DNA from: Thiomicrorhabdus sp. Milos-T2
Lineage (GTDB): Bacteria > Pseudomonadota > Gammaproteobacteria > Thiomicrospirales > Thiomicrospiraceae
Reading direction: 5' to 3'
Assembly (NCBI RefSeq): GCF_000702325.1
Contig: NZ_KL370891.1
Location: 1,693,306 to 1,757,305, forward strand
DNA length: 64,000 nt
The notes beneath the pieces are model-generated. The model did not search any database and was not told the origin of the DNA. It saw nothing but the letters and a program-made list of their open reading frames with translations. This document shows positions 38,252 to 48,074 of this stretch, in pieces. The position numbers and the translations under genes were made by a program. Numbering within the stretch: position 1 is the stretch's first letter; every line of letters starts with the position of its first letter.

Positions 38252-39325
38252 ATGAGCCAATTTTGGAGTTCTTTAGTACACACCCTAACCCCTTATGTAC
38301 CGGGTGAACAACCTAAAGTAAGTAACTTAATTAAACTTAATACCAATGAGAACCCATACCCTCCATCAGATAAGGTTCTAGAGGCTATTCACAATGCGAC
38401 TAATGATAAATTAAAACTTTATCCTGATCCTAATGCTGATGTCCTAAAACAACGTATTGCAGATTATCATGATTTAAATTCAAATCAAATCTTTGTAGGA
38501 AATGGTTCTGATGAAGTCCTCGCGCATGCGTTTCAAGCACTTCTTAAACAAGATAAACCGCTGCTATTTCCTGATATCACCTATAGCTTTTACCCTGTTT
38601 ATTGTGGTCTATATGGTATTGATTATCAAACCATTCCCCTTAATGCAGACTTTGCAATAGACATAAATGATTACTCTCAGGATTGTGGAGCCATAATCTT
38701 TCCTAACCCTAATGCGCCAACCGGAAAGTTGCTAGGCTTGGATAATATTGAGACTTTATTACAAAATCATTCCAAAAAAGTGGTCTTGATTGACGAGGCT
38801 TATATTGATTTTGGAGGAAAGAGTGCGATCAGCTTAGTTAACCAATACCCTAATTTACTGGTGACACAAACCTTATCAAAATCTCGTTCTTTAGCCGGTT
38901 TACGTGTAGGTTTTGCAGTAGGACACCCTAATTTAATTGAGGGATTAGAGCGTGTTAAAAACAGCTTTAACTCCTACCCACTTGATCAACTCGCTATCAG
39001 TGGTTCAGTGGCTTCATTTGATGACGAAGAAGCATTTCAAAGTGCATGTCAGTCGGTCATCAACACCAGAGAAACATTAGTGACTAAGTTGACTGAACTT
39101 GGTTTTAACACCATACCCTCAGCAGCCAACTTTGTATTTACTAGCCATCCAAAATTAGAGGCTAAATGGATAGCTGAAGAGCTTAGAGAAAAATCCATTA
39201 TTGTGCGCTACTTTAATAAGCCACGCATTGACCAATACCTAAGAATTACCATTGGAAATGACTTTGAAAATCAAGCGTTGTGTGATGCTTTAGAAGAAAT
39301 TATTAACCACAAATCACAACAATAA
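38252..39325 (+). CDS. hisC: Histidinol-phosphate aminotransferase
   Basis: This PLP enzyme of histidine biosynthesis belongs to fold type I. Family features are [11 protein letters not shown] near the start, the [10 protein letters not shown] block, IDEAYIDFG and the PLP-lysine motif [15 protein letters not shown] (Lys about residue 211). At 357 aa it is normal. It is isolated from other his genes and convergent with argJ; a shared hairpin terminates both. Confidence 0.94.
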   Translation: MSQFWSSLVHTLTPYVPGEQPKVSNLIKLNTNENPYPPSDKVLEAIHNATNDKLKLYPDPNADVLKQRIADYHDLNSNQIFVGNGSDEVLAHAFQALLKQDKPLLFPDITYSFYPVYCGLYGIDYQTIPLNADFAIDINDYSQDCGAIIFPNPNAPTGKLLGLDNIETLLQNHSKKVVLIDEAYIDFGGKSAISLVNQYPNLLVTQTLSKSRSLAGLRVGFAVGHPNLIEGLERVKNSFNSYPLDQLAISGSVASFDDEEAFQSACQSVINTRETLVTKLTELGFNTIPSAANFVFTSHPKLEAKWIAEELREKSIIVRYFNKPRIDQYLRITIGNDFENQALCDALEEIINHKSQQ

Positions 39326-39330
39326 ATAAT

Positions 39331-39380
39331 AAAAGCTCTTGATGCGTTTAATGAAATAACAACCGCATCAAGAGCTTTTT
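39331..39380. terminator. Bidirectional terminator between hisC and argJ
   Basis: A long perfect stem AAAAGCTCTTGATGCG / CGCATCAAGAGCTTTT with a 17-nt loop, with T tracts on both strands. Confidence 0.9.
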
Positions 39381-39399
39381 AATTTTTTTTAGAACAAGC

Positions 39400-40611
39400 T
39401 TAAGAACGATACTCTGCGTTAATCTTGACATAGTCATAAGAAAAGTCAGTCGTCCAAACCGTTTCAGCATAATCACCGCGATTTAGCTGTATCAAAATAT
39501 CTATATCGGTTTCATTCATAACCGCCTGCCCGGCTTCTTCTGTGTAGTCTGAAGCTCTTCCACCATTTTCTACAATACAGACATCGCCTAAATAAATTTT
39601 AATTTTATCGACATCTAATGCACTAATTTCAGAACGGCCAACAGCGGCTAAAATACGTCCCCAATTTGGGTCTGAAGCAAACAGTGCGGTTTTAACTAGT
39701 GGGGATAGTGCTACTGTATGCGCAACCTTTAAACACTCTTGCTGAGAATTTCCACCTTCAACAATCACGCTAACAAATTTAGTTGCGCCTTCCCCATCAC
39801 GCACAATCATTTGCGCCAGTTCAGTCATCACACTATTAATTTCTTCAGCAAATTGTTGATAAGCTTCTGAATCAACAGAATTAATTTCAGGCATATCTGC
39901 TTGCTGTGTTGCAGTTAAAGTGCAGGCATCATTAGTAGAGGTATCACCATCAACGGTAATTCTGTTAAAAGAGATATTCACTGCATCCGTCAAACATTTC
40001 TGTAAACATGGCTGATTAATTTTGGCATCTGTGGCAACAAAACCTAGCATAGTTGCCATATTAGGATGAATCATTCCTGAGCCTTTAGACATCCCCGTAA
40101 TCGTGACAGAATGGCCATCAATTTCAATAATTTTACTCACTGTTTTTGGCACCAAATCGGTTGTCATAATACCTAAACAAGCGTCTTTCCAAGATGTGAC
40201 AGCAAGATTAGCAATCGCTTGAGGAATACCTAATTGAAATTTTTCCATTGGTAAATTTTCACCAATGACTCCCGTGGAAAATGGTAAAACCTGGTTGCTA
40301 TTACAACCTAATTCGTTTGCTACCCAATCACAAGACTGCTTAGCATCAATCATACCTTGCTCACCCGTACCGGCATTAGCATTACCGGCATTAATAATCA
40401 ACGCACGTGGTTGAACCTCTGCTAAATTGAATTTAGCTAGAGTAACAGGAGCAGCACAAAAAGCATTTTGCGTAAAAGTGGCTGCCGTTATCGCCTCTTT
40501 ACAAAGCTCAGCAACCACCAAATCAGTTTTGCCATTTTTTTTAATTTGCGCCGAACACGCTCCTAAATAAAAACCGGCTACGGGATGTAAAACAAGGTGA
40601 TCTAAATTCAT
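39400..40611 (-). CDS. argJ: Glutamate N-acetyltransferase / amino-acid acetyltransferase ArgJ
   Basis: ArgJ recycles the acetyl group from acetylornithine to glutamate. The autocleavage motif is visible as KGSGMIHPNMATMLGF, with the Thr nucleophile at the ATM. The N-terminal part includes INAGNANAGTGEQG, and GEGATKF is in the C-terminal half. At 403 aa it is normal. secA precedes it with 155 bp between. With argA also present, two routes to N-acetylglutamate coexist. Confidence 0.95.
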   Translation of the reverse strand: MNLDHLVLHPVAGFYLGACSAQIKKNGKTDLVVAELCKEAITAATFTQNAFCAAPVTLAKFNLAEVQPRALIINAGNANAGTGEQGMIDAKQSCDWVANELGCNSNQVLPFSTGVIGENLPMEKFQLGIPQAIANLAVTSWKDACLGIMTTDLVPKTVSKIIEIDGHSVTITGMSKGSGMIHPNMATMLGFVATDAKINQPCLQKCLTDAVNISFNRITVDGDTSTNDACTLTATQQADMPEINSVDSEAYQQFAEEINSVMTELAQMIVRDGEGATKFVSVIVEGGNSQQECLKVAHTVALSPLVKTALFASDPNWGRILAAVGRSEISALDVDKIKIYLGDVCIVENGGRASDYTEEAGQAVMNETDIDILIQLNRGDYAETVWTTDFSYDYVKINAEYRS

Positions 40612-40645
40612 GATTATGCCTATCCTTATGCTCGATAAGATTACT

Positions 40646-40680
40646 GAGACCTTTTAATCATACATTTGTAAAAAGGTCTG
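40646..40680 (+). repeat. MITE remnant (35 bp)
   Basis: GAGACCTTTT and AAAAGGTCT termini, only about 15 bp apart. It lies between argJ and the secA terminator. Confidence 0.5.
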
Positions 40681-40695
40681 TATTATTTAAAACGC

Positions 40696-40717
40696 AAAAG
40701 CCCACCTTTCGGTGGGC
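40696..40717 (-). terminator. Terminator of secA
   Basis: On the minus strand, stem GCCCACC / GGTGGGC with a 4-nt loop is followed by TTTTGCGTTTT, about 50 bp past the secA stop codon. Confidence 0.85.
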
Positions 40718-40765
40718 TCATTGCAATTCAAACGTTTACTTTATGGTTATTAAGAATACTGCTAA

Positions 40766-43489
40766 TTAACTTAATTTTCCACAACATTGTTTATATTTTT
40801 TACCTGAACCACAAGGACAAGGATCATTACGCCCTACTTTTGGAGTTTCACGTCTAAAAGTACTATCCTCTTCTTCTGGAGCTTCTTGTTGTTCTAAGTT
40901 TGCATCCACCCCATCTGCTGATGGATGATTGGCTTCAAGGTTATGAGGACGTTCATTTTCAGTTTGCTCATCAAACTCAGCTACATCTTCTGAACCTTCA
41001 ATCTGTACTAGTGAAAGAACTTTAACCGTTTCAAAAGTCACTTCCTGTAAAAAGTTTTGGAACATTTCTGAAGATTCACGTCGGTACTCTTGAAAAGGAT
41101 CTTTTTGAGCGTAACCTCGTAAGTGAATACCTCGACGAAGATAATCCATCTCAGACAAATGCTCACGCCATTGTCTATCAATCGTTCTCAGTAAAACTTC
41201 TTTTTCAAAGTGTTGACGAGTGGTCGGGTCAACGACACTCATTTTCTCTTGATAAATGGCGCTTAATTCAGCAATCACTTTTTCTACAAGTTTTTCTTCG
41301 TAAAGAGAGCTATCTTCTTTTAACCAGTCTTCAATAGCCAATTCAGCACCCAATTCTTCATGAAGTGCTTTAACCAGGCCTGGTATATCCCACTGTTCTT
41401 CTAAAGAACCTTTTGGAATATACATACCAACCAATTGTTCTACTACTTGCTCACGTAAACTATCAATCACTTCAGCAACATCGTCACCTTCCATTAATTC
41501 ATTACGCTGCTGATAGACAACTTTACGCTGCTGGTTAGAAATATCATCAAACTTAAGAAGGTTTGCACGTTCGTCTTGGTGCATACGCTCAACTTGTTTC
41601 TGTGCACGTTCGATTGATTTAGTCACCATATTATGCTCAATCGCTTCATTTGATGTCATGCCGAGACGTTTCATCATCGATTTTACTTTTTCTGATGCAA
41701 AACGACGCATTAAATCATCATCTAAAGAGAGATAAAAACGGGTTGTTCCTACATCACCTTGACGACCTGAACGGCCACGCAATTGGTTATCAATACGTCT
41801 TGACTCATGGCGCTCAGAACCAATAACTTTTAAACCACCATAACCTAACACGGCTTCATGTCGTGCTTTCCACGCTTCGGTTAATTCTTTAATTTTTTCA
41901 TCTGTTGGATTGCTTAGCTCAGCAATTTCCATCTCTAAATTACCACCCAACACAATATCCGTTCCACGACCGGCCATATTGGTTGCAATCGTTACCGCAC
42001 CCGGCAATCCCGCATTAGCAATAATAGAGGCTTCTCTTTCATGTTGCTTAGCATTTAAAACATTATGCGGTATTTTTGCTTCTGTTAAAAAACGCGATAG
42101 CAGTTCAGACATTTCAATCGAAGCCGTACCGACTAACACTGGCTGTTTAGCTTTATGTGTTTCACGAATGTCTTCTACAATCGCATTAAATTTACCTTGC
42201 ATATCCAAATAAACTAAATCGGGTAAATCAACACGCTCGGGTACTTTATTTGGTGGAATAACAACCACTTCTAATTTGTAAGTTGATAAAAATTCACCCG
42301 CTTCAGTATCCGCTGTACCTGTCATACCGGAAAGTTTGTGATATTGACGGAAATAGTTCTGGAATGTAATCGAGGCAAACGTTTGACTCTCTTGTTGAAT
42401 TTCAACATTTTCTTTAGCTTCTACCGCCTGATGTAAACCTTCACTCCAGCGACGCCCTTCCATCTTACGACCAGTAAATTCATCGATAATAACAACTTGA
42501 CCATCTTCAACAATGTAATCACGATCTTTTTCAAAAAGTAAATTTGCTCTTAAGGCGGCATTTACATGAATCATAAGGCCAATATGCGCGGCATCGTAAA
42601 GACTATCACCATCTTCTAACAACCCGACTTCTGCCATCATTGATTCAACTTTAGCATGACCATCATCGGTCAGATAAATCTGTTTAGCTTTCTCATCAAT
42701 TGTAAAATCACCACTTGATGTTTTGGTTTCTTTATCCTCTTCTCCTTGCTCTAGGTGAGCAACAAGCGGATTAATTTTTTTATACAATTCTGATTTATCT
42801 TCTGCTGGACCAGAGATAATTAACGGTGTTCTTGCTTCATCAATTAAGATGGAGTCAACTTCATCAATAACGGCATAGTTTTGCGGACGCATAACTCTTT
42901 CCGCTGAATAAATTGCCATGTTGTCACGCAAGTAGTCAAAGCCAAATTCATTGTTGGTACCATAGGTAATATCCTTAGCATAAGCTTCTTGCTTCTCTTG
43001 CTGAGTTTGACCACTTAAAATAACCCCCGTAGACAAACCTAAAAACTCAAATAACTGCCCCATCCATTCAGAGTCACGCTTTGCAAGGTAATCATTTACT
43101 GTAATAACATGAACACCGTTACCTGGTAACGCATTTAAATATGCAGCAAGCGTTGCCACTAATGTTTTACCTTCACCCGTACGCATTTCCGCAATACGAC
43201 CATCGTTTAAGGCCATTCCACCAATCATCTGAACATCATAGTGACGCATACCAAAGACACGTTTACCGGCCTCACGGACAACCGCAAAGGCTTCTGGCAA
43301 AATATCATCTAGCGTTTTACCGTCAGCTAATGCTTGTTTAAACGCCACCGTTTTATTCTGAATTTCTTCGTCTGATAAAGCTTCAAAATCCGCCTCAAAT
43401 GTGTTAATTGTTTCAACGACTTTGCGGTACTGCTTTAATATGCGTTGGTTACGACTACCAAAGATTTTTGTAAAGATATTAATGGCCAT
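40766..43489 (-). CDS. secA: Preprotein translocase ATPase SecA
   Basis: SecA drives export through SecYEG. Walker A is in [14 protein letters not shown] (about residues 101-114), DEAD-type Walker B is in [17 protein letters not shown], and the helicase motif SGRQGDVG is present. The C-terminal zinc-binding tail [13 protein letters not shown] recruits SecB and lipids. At 907 aa it is full length. The argJ-secA-DUF721-lpxC neighbourhood is conserved in gammaproteobacteria; dciA is divergent. Confidence 0.98.
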   Translation of the reverse strand: MAINIFTKIFGSRNQRILKQYRKVVETINTFEADFEALSDEEIQNKTVAFKQALADGKTLDDILPEAFAVVREAGKRVFGMRHYDVQMIGGMALNDGRIAEMRTGEGKTLVATLAAYLNALPGNGVHVITVNDYLAKRDSEWMGQLFEFLGLSTGVILSGQTQQEKQEAYAKDITYGTNNEFGFDYLRDNMAIYSAERVMRPQNYAVIDEVDSILIDEARTPLIISGPAEDKSELYKKINPLVAHLEQGEEDKETKTSSGDFTIDEKAKQIYLTDDGHAKVESMMAEVGLLEDGDSLYDAAHIGLMIHVNAALRANLLFEKDRDYIVEDGQVVIIDEFTGRKMEGRRWSEGLHQAVEAKENVEIQQESQTFASITFQNYFRQYHKLSGMTGTADTEAGEFLSTYKLEVVVIPPNKVPERVDLPDLVYLDMQGKFNAIVEDIRETHKAKQPVLVGTASIEMSELLSRFLTEAKIPHNVLNAKQHEREASIIANAGLPGAVTIATNMAGRGTDIVLGGNLEMEIAELSNPTDEKIKELTEAWKARHEAVLGYGGLKVIGSERHESRRIDNQLRGRSGRQGDVGTTRFYLSLDDDLMRRFASEKVKSMMKRLGMTSNEAIEHNMVTKSIERAQKQVERMHQDERANLLKFDDISNQQRKVVYQQRNELMEGDDVAEVIDSLREQVVEQLVGMYIPKGSLEEQWDIPGLVKALHEELGAELAIEDWLKEDSSLYEEKLVEKVIAELSAIYQEKMSVVDPTTRQHFEKEVLLRTIDRQWREHLSEMDYLRRGIHLRGYAQKDPFQEYRRESSEMFQNFLQEVTFETVKVLSLVQIEGSEDVAEFDEQTENERPHNLEANHPSADGVDANLEQQEAPEEEDSTFRRETPKVGRNDPCPCGSGKKYKQCCGKLS
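41373..41384. repeat. ACCAGGCCTGGT palindrome, in secA
   Basis: Exact 12-mer, read as Ile-Pro-Gly-Leu-Val (PGL frame). Confidence 0.9.
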
Positions 43490-43629
43490 TTACGTGTATA
43501 TTCCAGTTAAAAAATAGTGCTTTTTTAGGTGATAATTACCACCATTTAAGCGAATTCTATATGGGGTTTGAGAGCATTTTACAAATGAACCCAAGCATTA
43601 TAGCTTTTGACTCAACTTATTGCGGTAAA

Positions 43630-44106
43630 ATGAGCAAATATTCTAACATAAAACCCATTACTCGCAGTATGAAACCTCTATTAAATCAAGCACACGGTGC
43701 GTTAAAAAGTTTGCTTGAAGATGCACAACTATTTCAAGCACTGCTCGAAGTTGGACAAGACAGTTTACCTTCTGAACTTCAACCCCATTTAGTGGGTGTA
43801 AGTTTTGAAAAAAACTGCCTTTTATTGCAACTAGACGAAGCGATTTGGGCAACCCAGCTAAGATTTTACGAACCCAATCTTTTAGGCATTTATCAGGAAC
43901 ACTTTCCTCACTTAGAGCTTCAACGTGTAAAAGTGAATATTCTGCCAAAAACACCAGACCCCATTAAAGTAAAAAAAATAGTAGAACCTCCAAGCCAGGA
44001 AGCTGCTCAAGAAATGCTTGCTCTCAGTCAAAACGTAAAATCTGAAGGGCTTAGTAAAGCACTTGCATCCCTTAGTTTACGAGCAAAAAAAAACGCCTCT
44101 GAATAG
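43630..44106 (+). CDS. dciA: DciA-like DUF721 protein
   Basis: DUF721/DciA proteins load replicative helicase DnaB in bacteria lacking DnaC. The 158-aa form starts at the ATG at 43630 (MSKYSNIKPITRSM); a longer frame from 43561 is open but lacks a good ribosome site. The N-terminal DUF721 region covers about residues 5-110 (LLNQAHGALKSLL...LLLQLDEAIWATQLRF). Position beside secA and lpxC is the usual one. Its stop codon lies within the terminator hairpin. Confidence 0.85.
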   Translation: MSKYSNIKPITRSMKPLLNQAHGALKSLLEDAQLFQALLEVGQDSLPSELQPHLVGVSFEKNCLLLQLDEAIWATQLRFYEPNLLGIYQEHFPHLELQRVKVNILPKTPDPIKVKKIVEPPSQEAAQEMLALSQNVKSEGLSKALASLSLRAKKNASE

Positions 44107-44116
44107 AGGCGTTTTT
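44090..44116 (+). terminator. Terminator overlapping the dciA stop codon
   Basis: Stem AAAACGCCTCT / AGAGGCGTTTT with loop GAAT. The TAG stop codon (44104-44106) is in the loop/stem junction, so the last codons form the upstream arm. Confidence 0.9.
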
Positions 44117-44145
44117 TAGTGGTTATAAATATTCGATTTTATATT

Positions 44146-44303
44146 GAGACCTTTGCACGAGAGTATGTACGAGTAAAATGGTTAAAACTCACCTTATTTT
44201 TGTTGTAAAACTTGCGAATAGCTAGCTATTCCCTGCATTTTCCGCCGCAATAAGGTAAATTTTTCCTCATTTTTCTTTCGCACCTATCTCGTGCAAAGGT
44301 CTC
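44146..44303 (-). mobile_element. MITE copy K (158 bp, base unit)
   Basis: Inverted orientation, no modules, flanked by ATATT on both sides (44141-44145 and 44304-44308). It lies between the convergent dciA and lpxC genes. Confidence 0.9.
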
Positions 44304-44343
44304 ATATTGAATTTTAAAAAAACTTTGCACTAAATAGCAATAT

Positions 44344-45264
44344 CTATGCAACCACTTTACTACTACCATATTGCACTGGTGGCTTATCGTCAGCATAGTC
44401 AGTCAGTTCATAAGCATCGGGTTGAGCCATTAGAGCTCGTAACAGCTGATTATTAAGAGCATGACCTGACTTATGAGCAGTAAACTCACCCACAATTGGA
44501 TGACCCAACATATACAAGTCTCCAACCGCATCTAAAATTTTATGACGAACAAATTCATCTTTGTCGCGTAAACCTTCAATATTCATGACACCACTATCAT
44601 CAAGACCAATGGCATTTTTTAAACTCGCGCCTAATCCCAGGTTCTTAGCACGCAAGGATTCCATGTCTTTCATAAAACCAAAAGTACGAGCGCGACTGAC
44701 TTCTTTAAAGTATGAGGTTGAAGAAAACTCTAACGTCATTTTTTCAGCTGTTTGCTGAAATGCAGGGTGTTCAAAATCAATTGAAAAATTTAAACGGTAA
44801 CCATTATAAGGCTTAAACTCTGCCCAACCGCCCTTCTCATTTTCTACACGCACTGGCTTTAATATTTTTACAAACTGTTTGGGTACATTTTGAATAGCAA
44901 CACCCGCAGACTGCAATAAGAAAATAAAATGCGAAGAACTTCCATCCATAATAGGAACTTCATCAGAAGTAATATCTATGTAAACATTATCAATCCCCAC
45001 TCCTGCAAGTGCTGACATTAAATGCTCAATGGTGGCAATCTTAACAGGCTTAGTATTCGCCTCATTCACAATAGTTGTACAAAGTGTCGTTTCACCAACT
45101 ATTTCAGGAGAAACTCTAAACTCTGCTTCAGGTGAACAATCAACTCGTCTGAACACAATCCCAGTATTGACAGGGGCTGGTCTCAATGTCATTACAGATT
45201 CATGACCCGTATGCAGACCAATTCCTTTAGCTTTAATTTTGTTTGCAAGTGTTCTTTGATTCAA
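44344..45264 (-). CDS. lpxC: UDP-3-O-acyl-GlcNAc deacetylase LpxC
   Basis: LpxC is the zinc-dependent committed step of lipid A synthesis. Zinc-binding residues are visible in IATIEHLMSALAG (His79 region) and KILDAVGDLYMLG (His/Asp). GHALNNQLLRAL is the late catalytic block. At 306 aa it is normal. ftsZ would be expected immediately upstream of lpxC in this cluster; instead 710 bp of repeats lie there. Confidence 0.96.
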   Translation of the reverse strand: MNQRTLANKIKAKGIGLHTGHESVMTLRPAPVNTGIVFRRVDCSPEAEFRVSPEIVGETTLCTTIVNEANTKPVKIATIEHLMSALAGVGIDNVYIDITSDEVPIMDGSSSHFIFLLQSAGVAIQNVPKQFVKILKPVRVENEKGGWAEFKPYNGYRLNFSIDFEHPAFQQTAEKMTLEFSSTSYFKEVSRARTFGFMKDMESLRAKNLGLGASLKNAIGLDDSGVMNIEGLRDKDEFVRHKILDAVGDLYMLGHPIVGEFTAHKSGHALNNQLLRALMAQPDAYELTDYADDKPPVQYGSSKVVA

Positions 45265-45422
45265 GGGAAACTCATTTTCTAATTAGGGTGATAAACAAGG
45301 TAGCGTTTCGCTATGGCTATAATAAATGCAGTACAACATAAATTTACTGATAATTCGAAGCATTTTACCATAATATGCCCCGCAAACTTTAGACCTAAAT
45401 TTACTTAGTTCACTTAAAATGT

Positions 45423-45836
45423 AAAAGCTTAGATTTAATCAGACTACATCGATTGAGAAGCCTTTTAAAATATTAGCCTTTGCCTTAAATTTTATCACTC
45501 AGGCTTCCCGTTACTTTTTGCAATTTGGCAAAAAAGTAACCAAAAAACAAACCCCACTCCATAAATGGGCAAGTTCTAAGCTTGTGAACTGAAAACGCTG
45601 AACTCGCTGCGCTCAAACGAAGAACTCGGCTGTAGAGACGAGAAACAGCAGCGTTTTTTTACCGTTCACTACACTAAGAACTTTGCACCATTTATTACAA
45701 GGGGAGTTAAGGCGTTTACCCAAGCTACAATATTGAGCTTCACAAAATTAAAAAAATAACTCAAATCTAATAGTGAATTTTTATCAAGCTAGGTTAATCA
45801 TTAACTGATGTTTTGTCAGATTAAGTTTAATTTTTT
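45423..45836 (+). repeat. Long intergenic repeat, copy 1 (about 414 bp)
   Basis: Nearly the same sequence occurs at 60358-60799. It has imperfect inverted termini (about 17 of 22 bases, e.g. TTTAATCAGAC / GTCTGATT-like), an internal hairpin GTTACTTTTTGC / GCAAAAAAGTAAC, and a second one AACGCTG...CAGCGTTTTTTT that looks like a terminator. A hairpin module (45615-45642) resembles module 1 of the MITEs. No plausible reading frame. Confidence 0.8.
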
Positions 45837-45845
45837 TCACTTAAA

Positions 45846-45976
45846 AAGACCTTTGCAAGAGTCGATGAATGGTTAAACAGGCCTTAATTCCCTATCTTAA
45901 GCTTAAAAAATTTTTGCCTTTTTTCTTACATTCCAGTCTCGTGTTTACGCCCTTGGGTGCAAAGGTCAAAGGTCTC
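45846..45976 (+). mobile_element. Family-2 MITE copy L (131 bp)
   Basis: Ends AAGACCTTTGCAAGAG and AAGGTCTC, flanked by perfect TTAAA repeats (45841-45845 and 45977-45981). The right end contains an additional segment TTTACGCCCTTGGGTG. The right TSD supplies the ftsA stop codon position. Confidence 0.8.
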
Positions 45977-47224
45977 TTAAAAGCTTTTACTAAACCAGGT
46001 TTTCATACGTTCAAAAACAGATCCTGCATCAGAAAAACTTGAACGCTCTGGTGCATCAGGGATGGCTCCACCCATATGGTCACGAGCATGCATTAATAAA
46101 CCAACAGTGGTTGCGTAGGAAGGGCTATTCACTTCATCTGTTAACCCTTTTACTCCTTGCGGATAACCTAAACGAACCGGCATATGAAAGACTTCTTCAG
46201 CCAATTCAACCGCACCTTCTACTAATGAACTTCCACCAGTCAATACAATTCCTGCAGCCAAGACATCTTCAAAACCTGCGCTGCGTAACTCTGCTTGAAT
46301 CAATTGAAAAAGCTCTTCATAACGAGGCTCAATCACTTCAACTAGCGTTCGGCGAGAAAGGCAACGTGCAGGACGATCTCCCACACTGGCCACTTCAATC
46401 TCTTCATCTTTATCGATAAGCTGTGGTAAGGCACAAGCATACTTACGTTTGATTTCCTCTGCCGCTTGAGTTGGCGTTCTTAAAGCAACAGCAATGTCAT
46501 TAGTCACTTGGTCTCCTGCCACTGAAATCACAGCAGTATGACGAATTGCGCCATTGTGAAATACCGCAATATCCGTGGTTCCACCACCAATATCAACTAA
46601 ACAAACCCCTAACTCTTTTTCATCTTCTGAAAGAACAGAGTCACTAGAGGCTAATTGTTCCAAGATAATATCAGCAACACCTAAGTTGCAACGTTCGACA
46701 CATTTTGTAATATTTTGTGCTGCACTAACCGAACCCGTCACCATGTGCACTTTAGCTTCTAAACGAACACCAGACATACCAATTGGCTCACGAATGCCGC
46801 CTTGATTATCAATAATGTATTCTTGTGAAAGTATATGTAAAACACGTTGGTCGCCTGGAATAGCAATGGTTTGAGCCGCTTCCATCACTCGTTCAATATC
46901 ATCAGGCTGAACATCTTGATTGCGAATAGCCACCATACCATTTGAGTTAAAGCTTTTAATGTGACTCCCCGCAATCCCGACAAACACCGATTGAGCTTCA
47001 AAACCCGACATTCTTTCTGCTTCATCAATAGCTCGTTGAATGGACTCTACGGTAGAATCGATATTGACCACGACACCTTTTTTTAGTCCTCTAGAGGGGT
47101 GAGTCCCCATCCCTACCACTTCAATTTCACCATCGGCTTTAATTTTTCCGATAATCGCAGCGATTTTAGAAGTTCCAATATCAAGACCTACTACGGTATT
47201 TGAGGTGTGCTGTTTACGCGCCAT
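45977..47224 (-). CDS. ftsA: Cell division protein FtsA
   Basis: FtsA is the actin-like membrane tether of the Z ring. The start is taken at the ATG at 47224 (MARKQHTSN), with nine codons upstream open through GTG at 47251. Phosphate-binding motifs are VVGLDIGTSKIAAII near the start and CLVDIGGGTTDIAVF; the SHS2 region follows the first. A C-terminal amphipathic segment (VFERMKTWFSKSF) is the membrane anchor. It follows ftsQ closely. ftsZ, its normal downstream neighbour, is not found; a family-2 element lies there instead. Confidence 0.96.
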   Translation of the reverse strand: MARKQHTSNTVVGLDIGTSKIAAIIGKIKADGEIEVVGMGTHPSRGLKKGVVVNIDSTVESIQRAIDEAERMSGFEAQSVFVGIAGSHIKSFNSNGMVAIRNQDVQPDDIERVMEAAQTIAIPGDQRVLHILSQEYIIDNQGGIREPIGMSGVRLEAKVHMVTGSVSAAQNITKCVERCNLGVADIILEQLASSDSVLSEDEKELGVCLVDIGGGTTDIAVFHNGAIRHTAVISVAGDQVTNDIAVALRTPTQAAEEIKRKYACALPQLIDKDEEIEVASVGDRPARCLSRRTLVEVIEPRYEELFQLIQAELRSAGFEDVLAAGIVLTGGSSLVEGAVELAEEVFHMPVRLGYPQGVKGLTDEVNSPSYATTVGLLMHARDHMGGAIPDAPERSSFSDAGSVFERMKTWFSKSF

Positions 47225-47255
47225 CTTGTGCTTTACCTTTTCTCTTTTCACACTA

Positions 47256-47960
47256 TTAAGAATTTTTTTTAGCTATTATAAACCCGTTACTATAGCGTAA
47301 ATCATAAACTCGTGCTGACTTTCTCGTCTCAACTTCTAGCTTAGGATAAGCCTGAATAAAACGGTGTAACTTTTGTTGGTATGCCAATTCATCAACAACG
47401 ATTGTCGGTCCATCTAAGATTTTGACTGACCAAACATTGTCATCACTAAGTTTCAGTTGGGAAACCACTAACTTAAGCGGGTTTAATTGATTTTGAATAT
47501 CAATTAAATTCTTTAGAACAACTTTAGATTTAGATAATCTGCCATCTAAACGGACTAAGTTTTCAAACCCGCTAATTGATAATGGAAAAAATACATTCCC
47601 CGAACGGTTAATTAATCCCGCTTCACCCCAACGAGCAACGGGAACCTGTTCTTTAATCGAGAGATAAAGCAAGTTAGGCCACTCTCTTTTAACCTCGGCA
47701 GAATCTACCCAATCCAAACTTGTTAAATCTGCTTGAATGCGATTAAGAGGAATATCCCAAAATGACTTACCTAAATAGGGTTTTACCGTTTTATAAATTT
47801 CTGTTGGGGTAACTTGGTTTACAGGCGTGATTAAATCATAGGCTTCGATAGGCTGATACAATGGCGAGTTTTTTTGAGTTGAAGACCAAACTAACAACGC
47901 CAATAAAGCAATCGCTAGAATTAACACTCCTAATTGAATACCGCGTTTAAGATTAAACAA
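47256..47960 (-). CDS. ftsQ: Cell division protein FtsQ
   Basis: FtsQ is a bitopic divisome protein. One transmembrane segment is at about residues 7-28 (GIQLGVLILAIALLALLVWSS), then a POTRA domain (LITPVNQVTPTEIYKTVKPYLGKSFWDIPL...DLTSLDWVDSAEVKREWPNLLYLSIKEQVPVARW). The beta domain follows to the end. At 234 aa it is slightly short but complete. It lies between ddl and ftsA in the usual order. Confidence 0.94.
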   Translation of the reverse strand: MFNLKRGIQLGVLILAIALLALLVWSSTQKNSPLYQPIEAYDLITPVNQVTPTEIYKTVKPYLGKSFWDIPLNRIQADLTSLDWVDSAEVKREWPNLLYLSIKEQVPVARWGEAGLINRSGNVFFPLSISGFENLVRLDGRLSKSKVVLKNLIDIQNQLNPLKLVVSQLKLSDDNVWSVKILDGPTIVVDELAYQQKLHRFIQAYPKLEVETRKSARVYDLRYSNGFIIAKKNS

Positions 47961-48074
47961 GCAGACACCCTCTTTTATACATCAGCAAAATTCAGCATTT
48001 TTTTGTAAAATCATGCGCATAATATCTCTTGAATTCGCATATTAAGTGCTTTGCCCTGGTGGAATACAAAACTC

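Noticed and set aside
43561-43629. Upstream extension of dciA from the first ATG
   Set aside because: The extra 23 residues are not family-like and lack a good ribosome site. The ATG at 43630 begins the DUF721 region.
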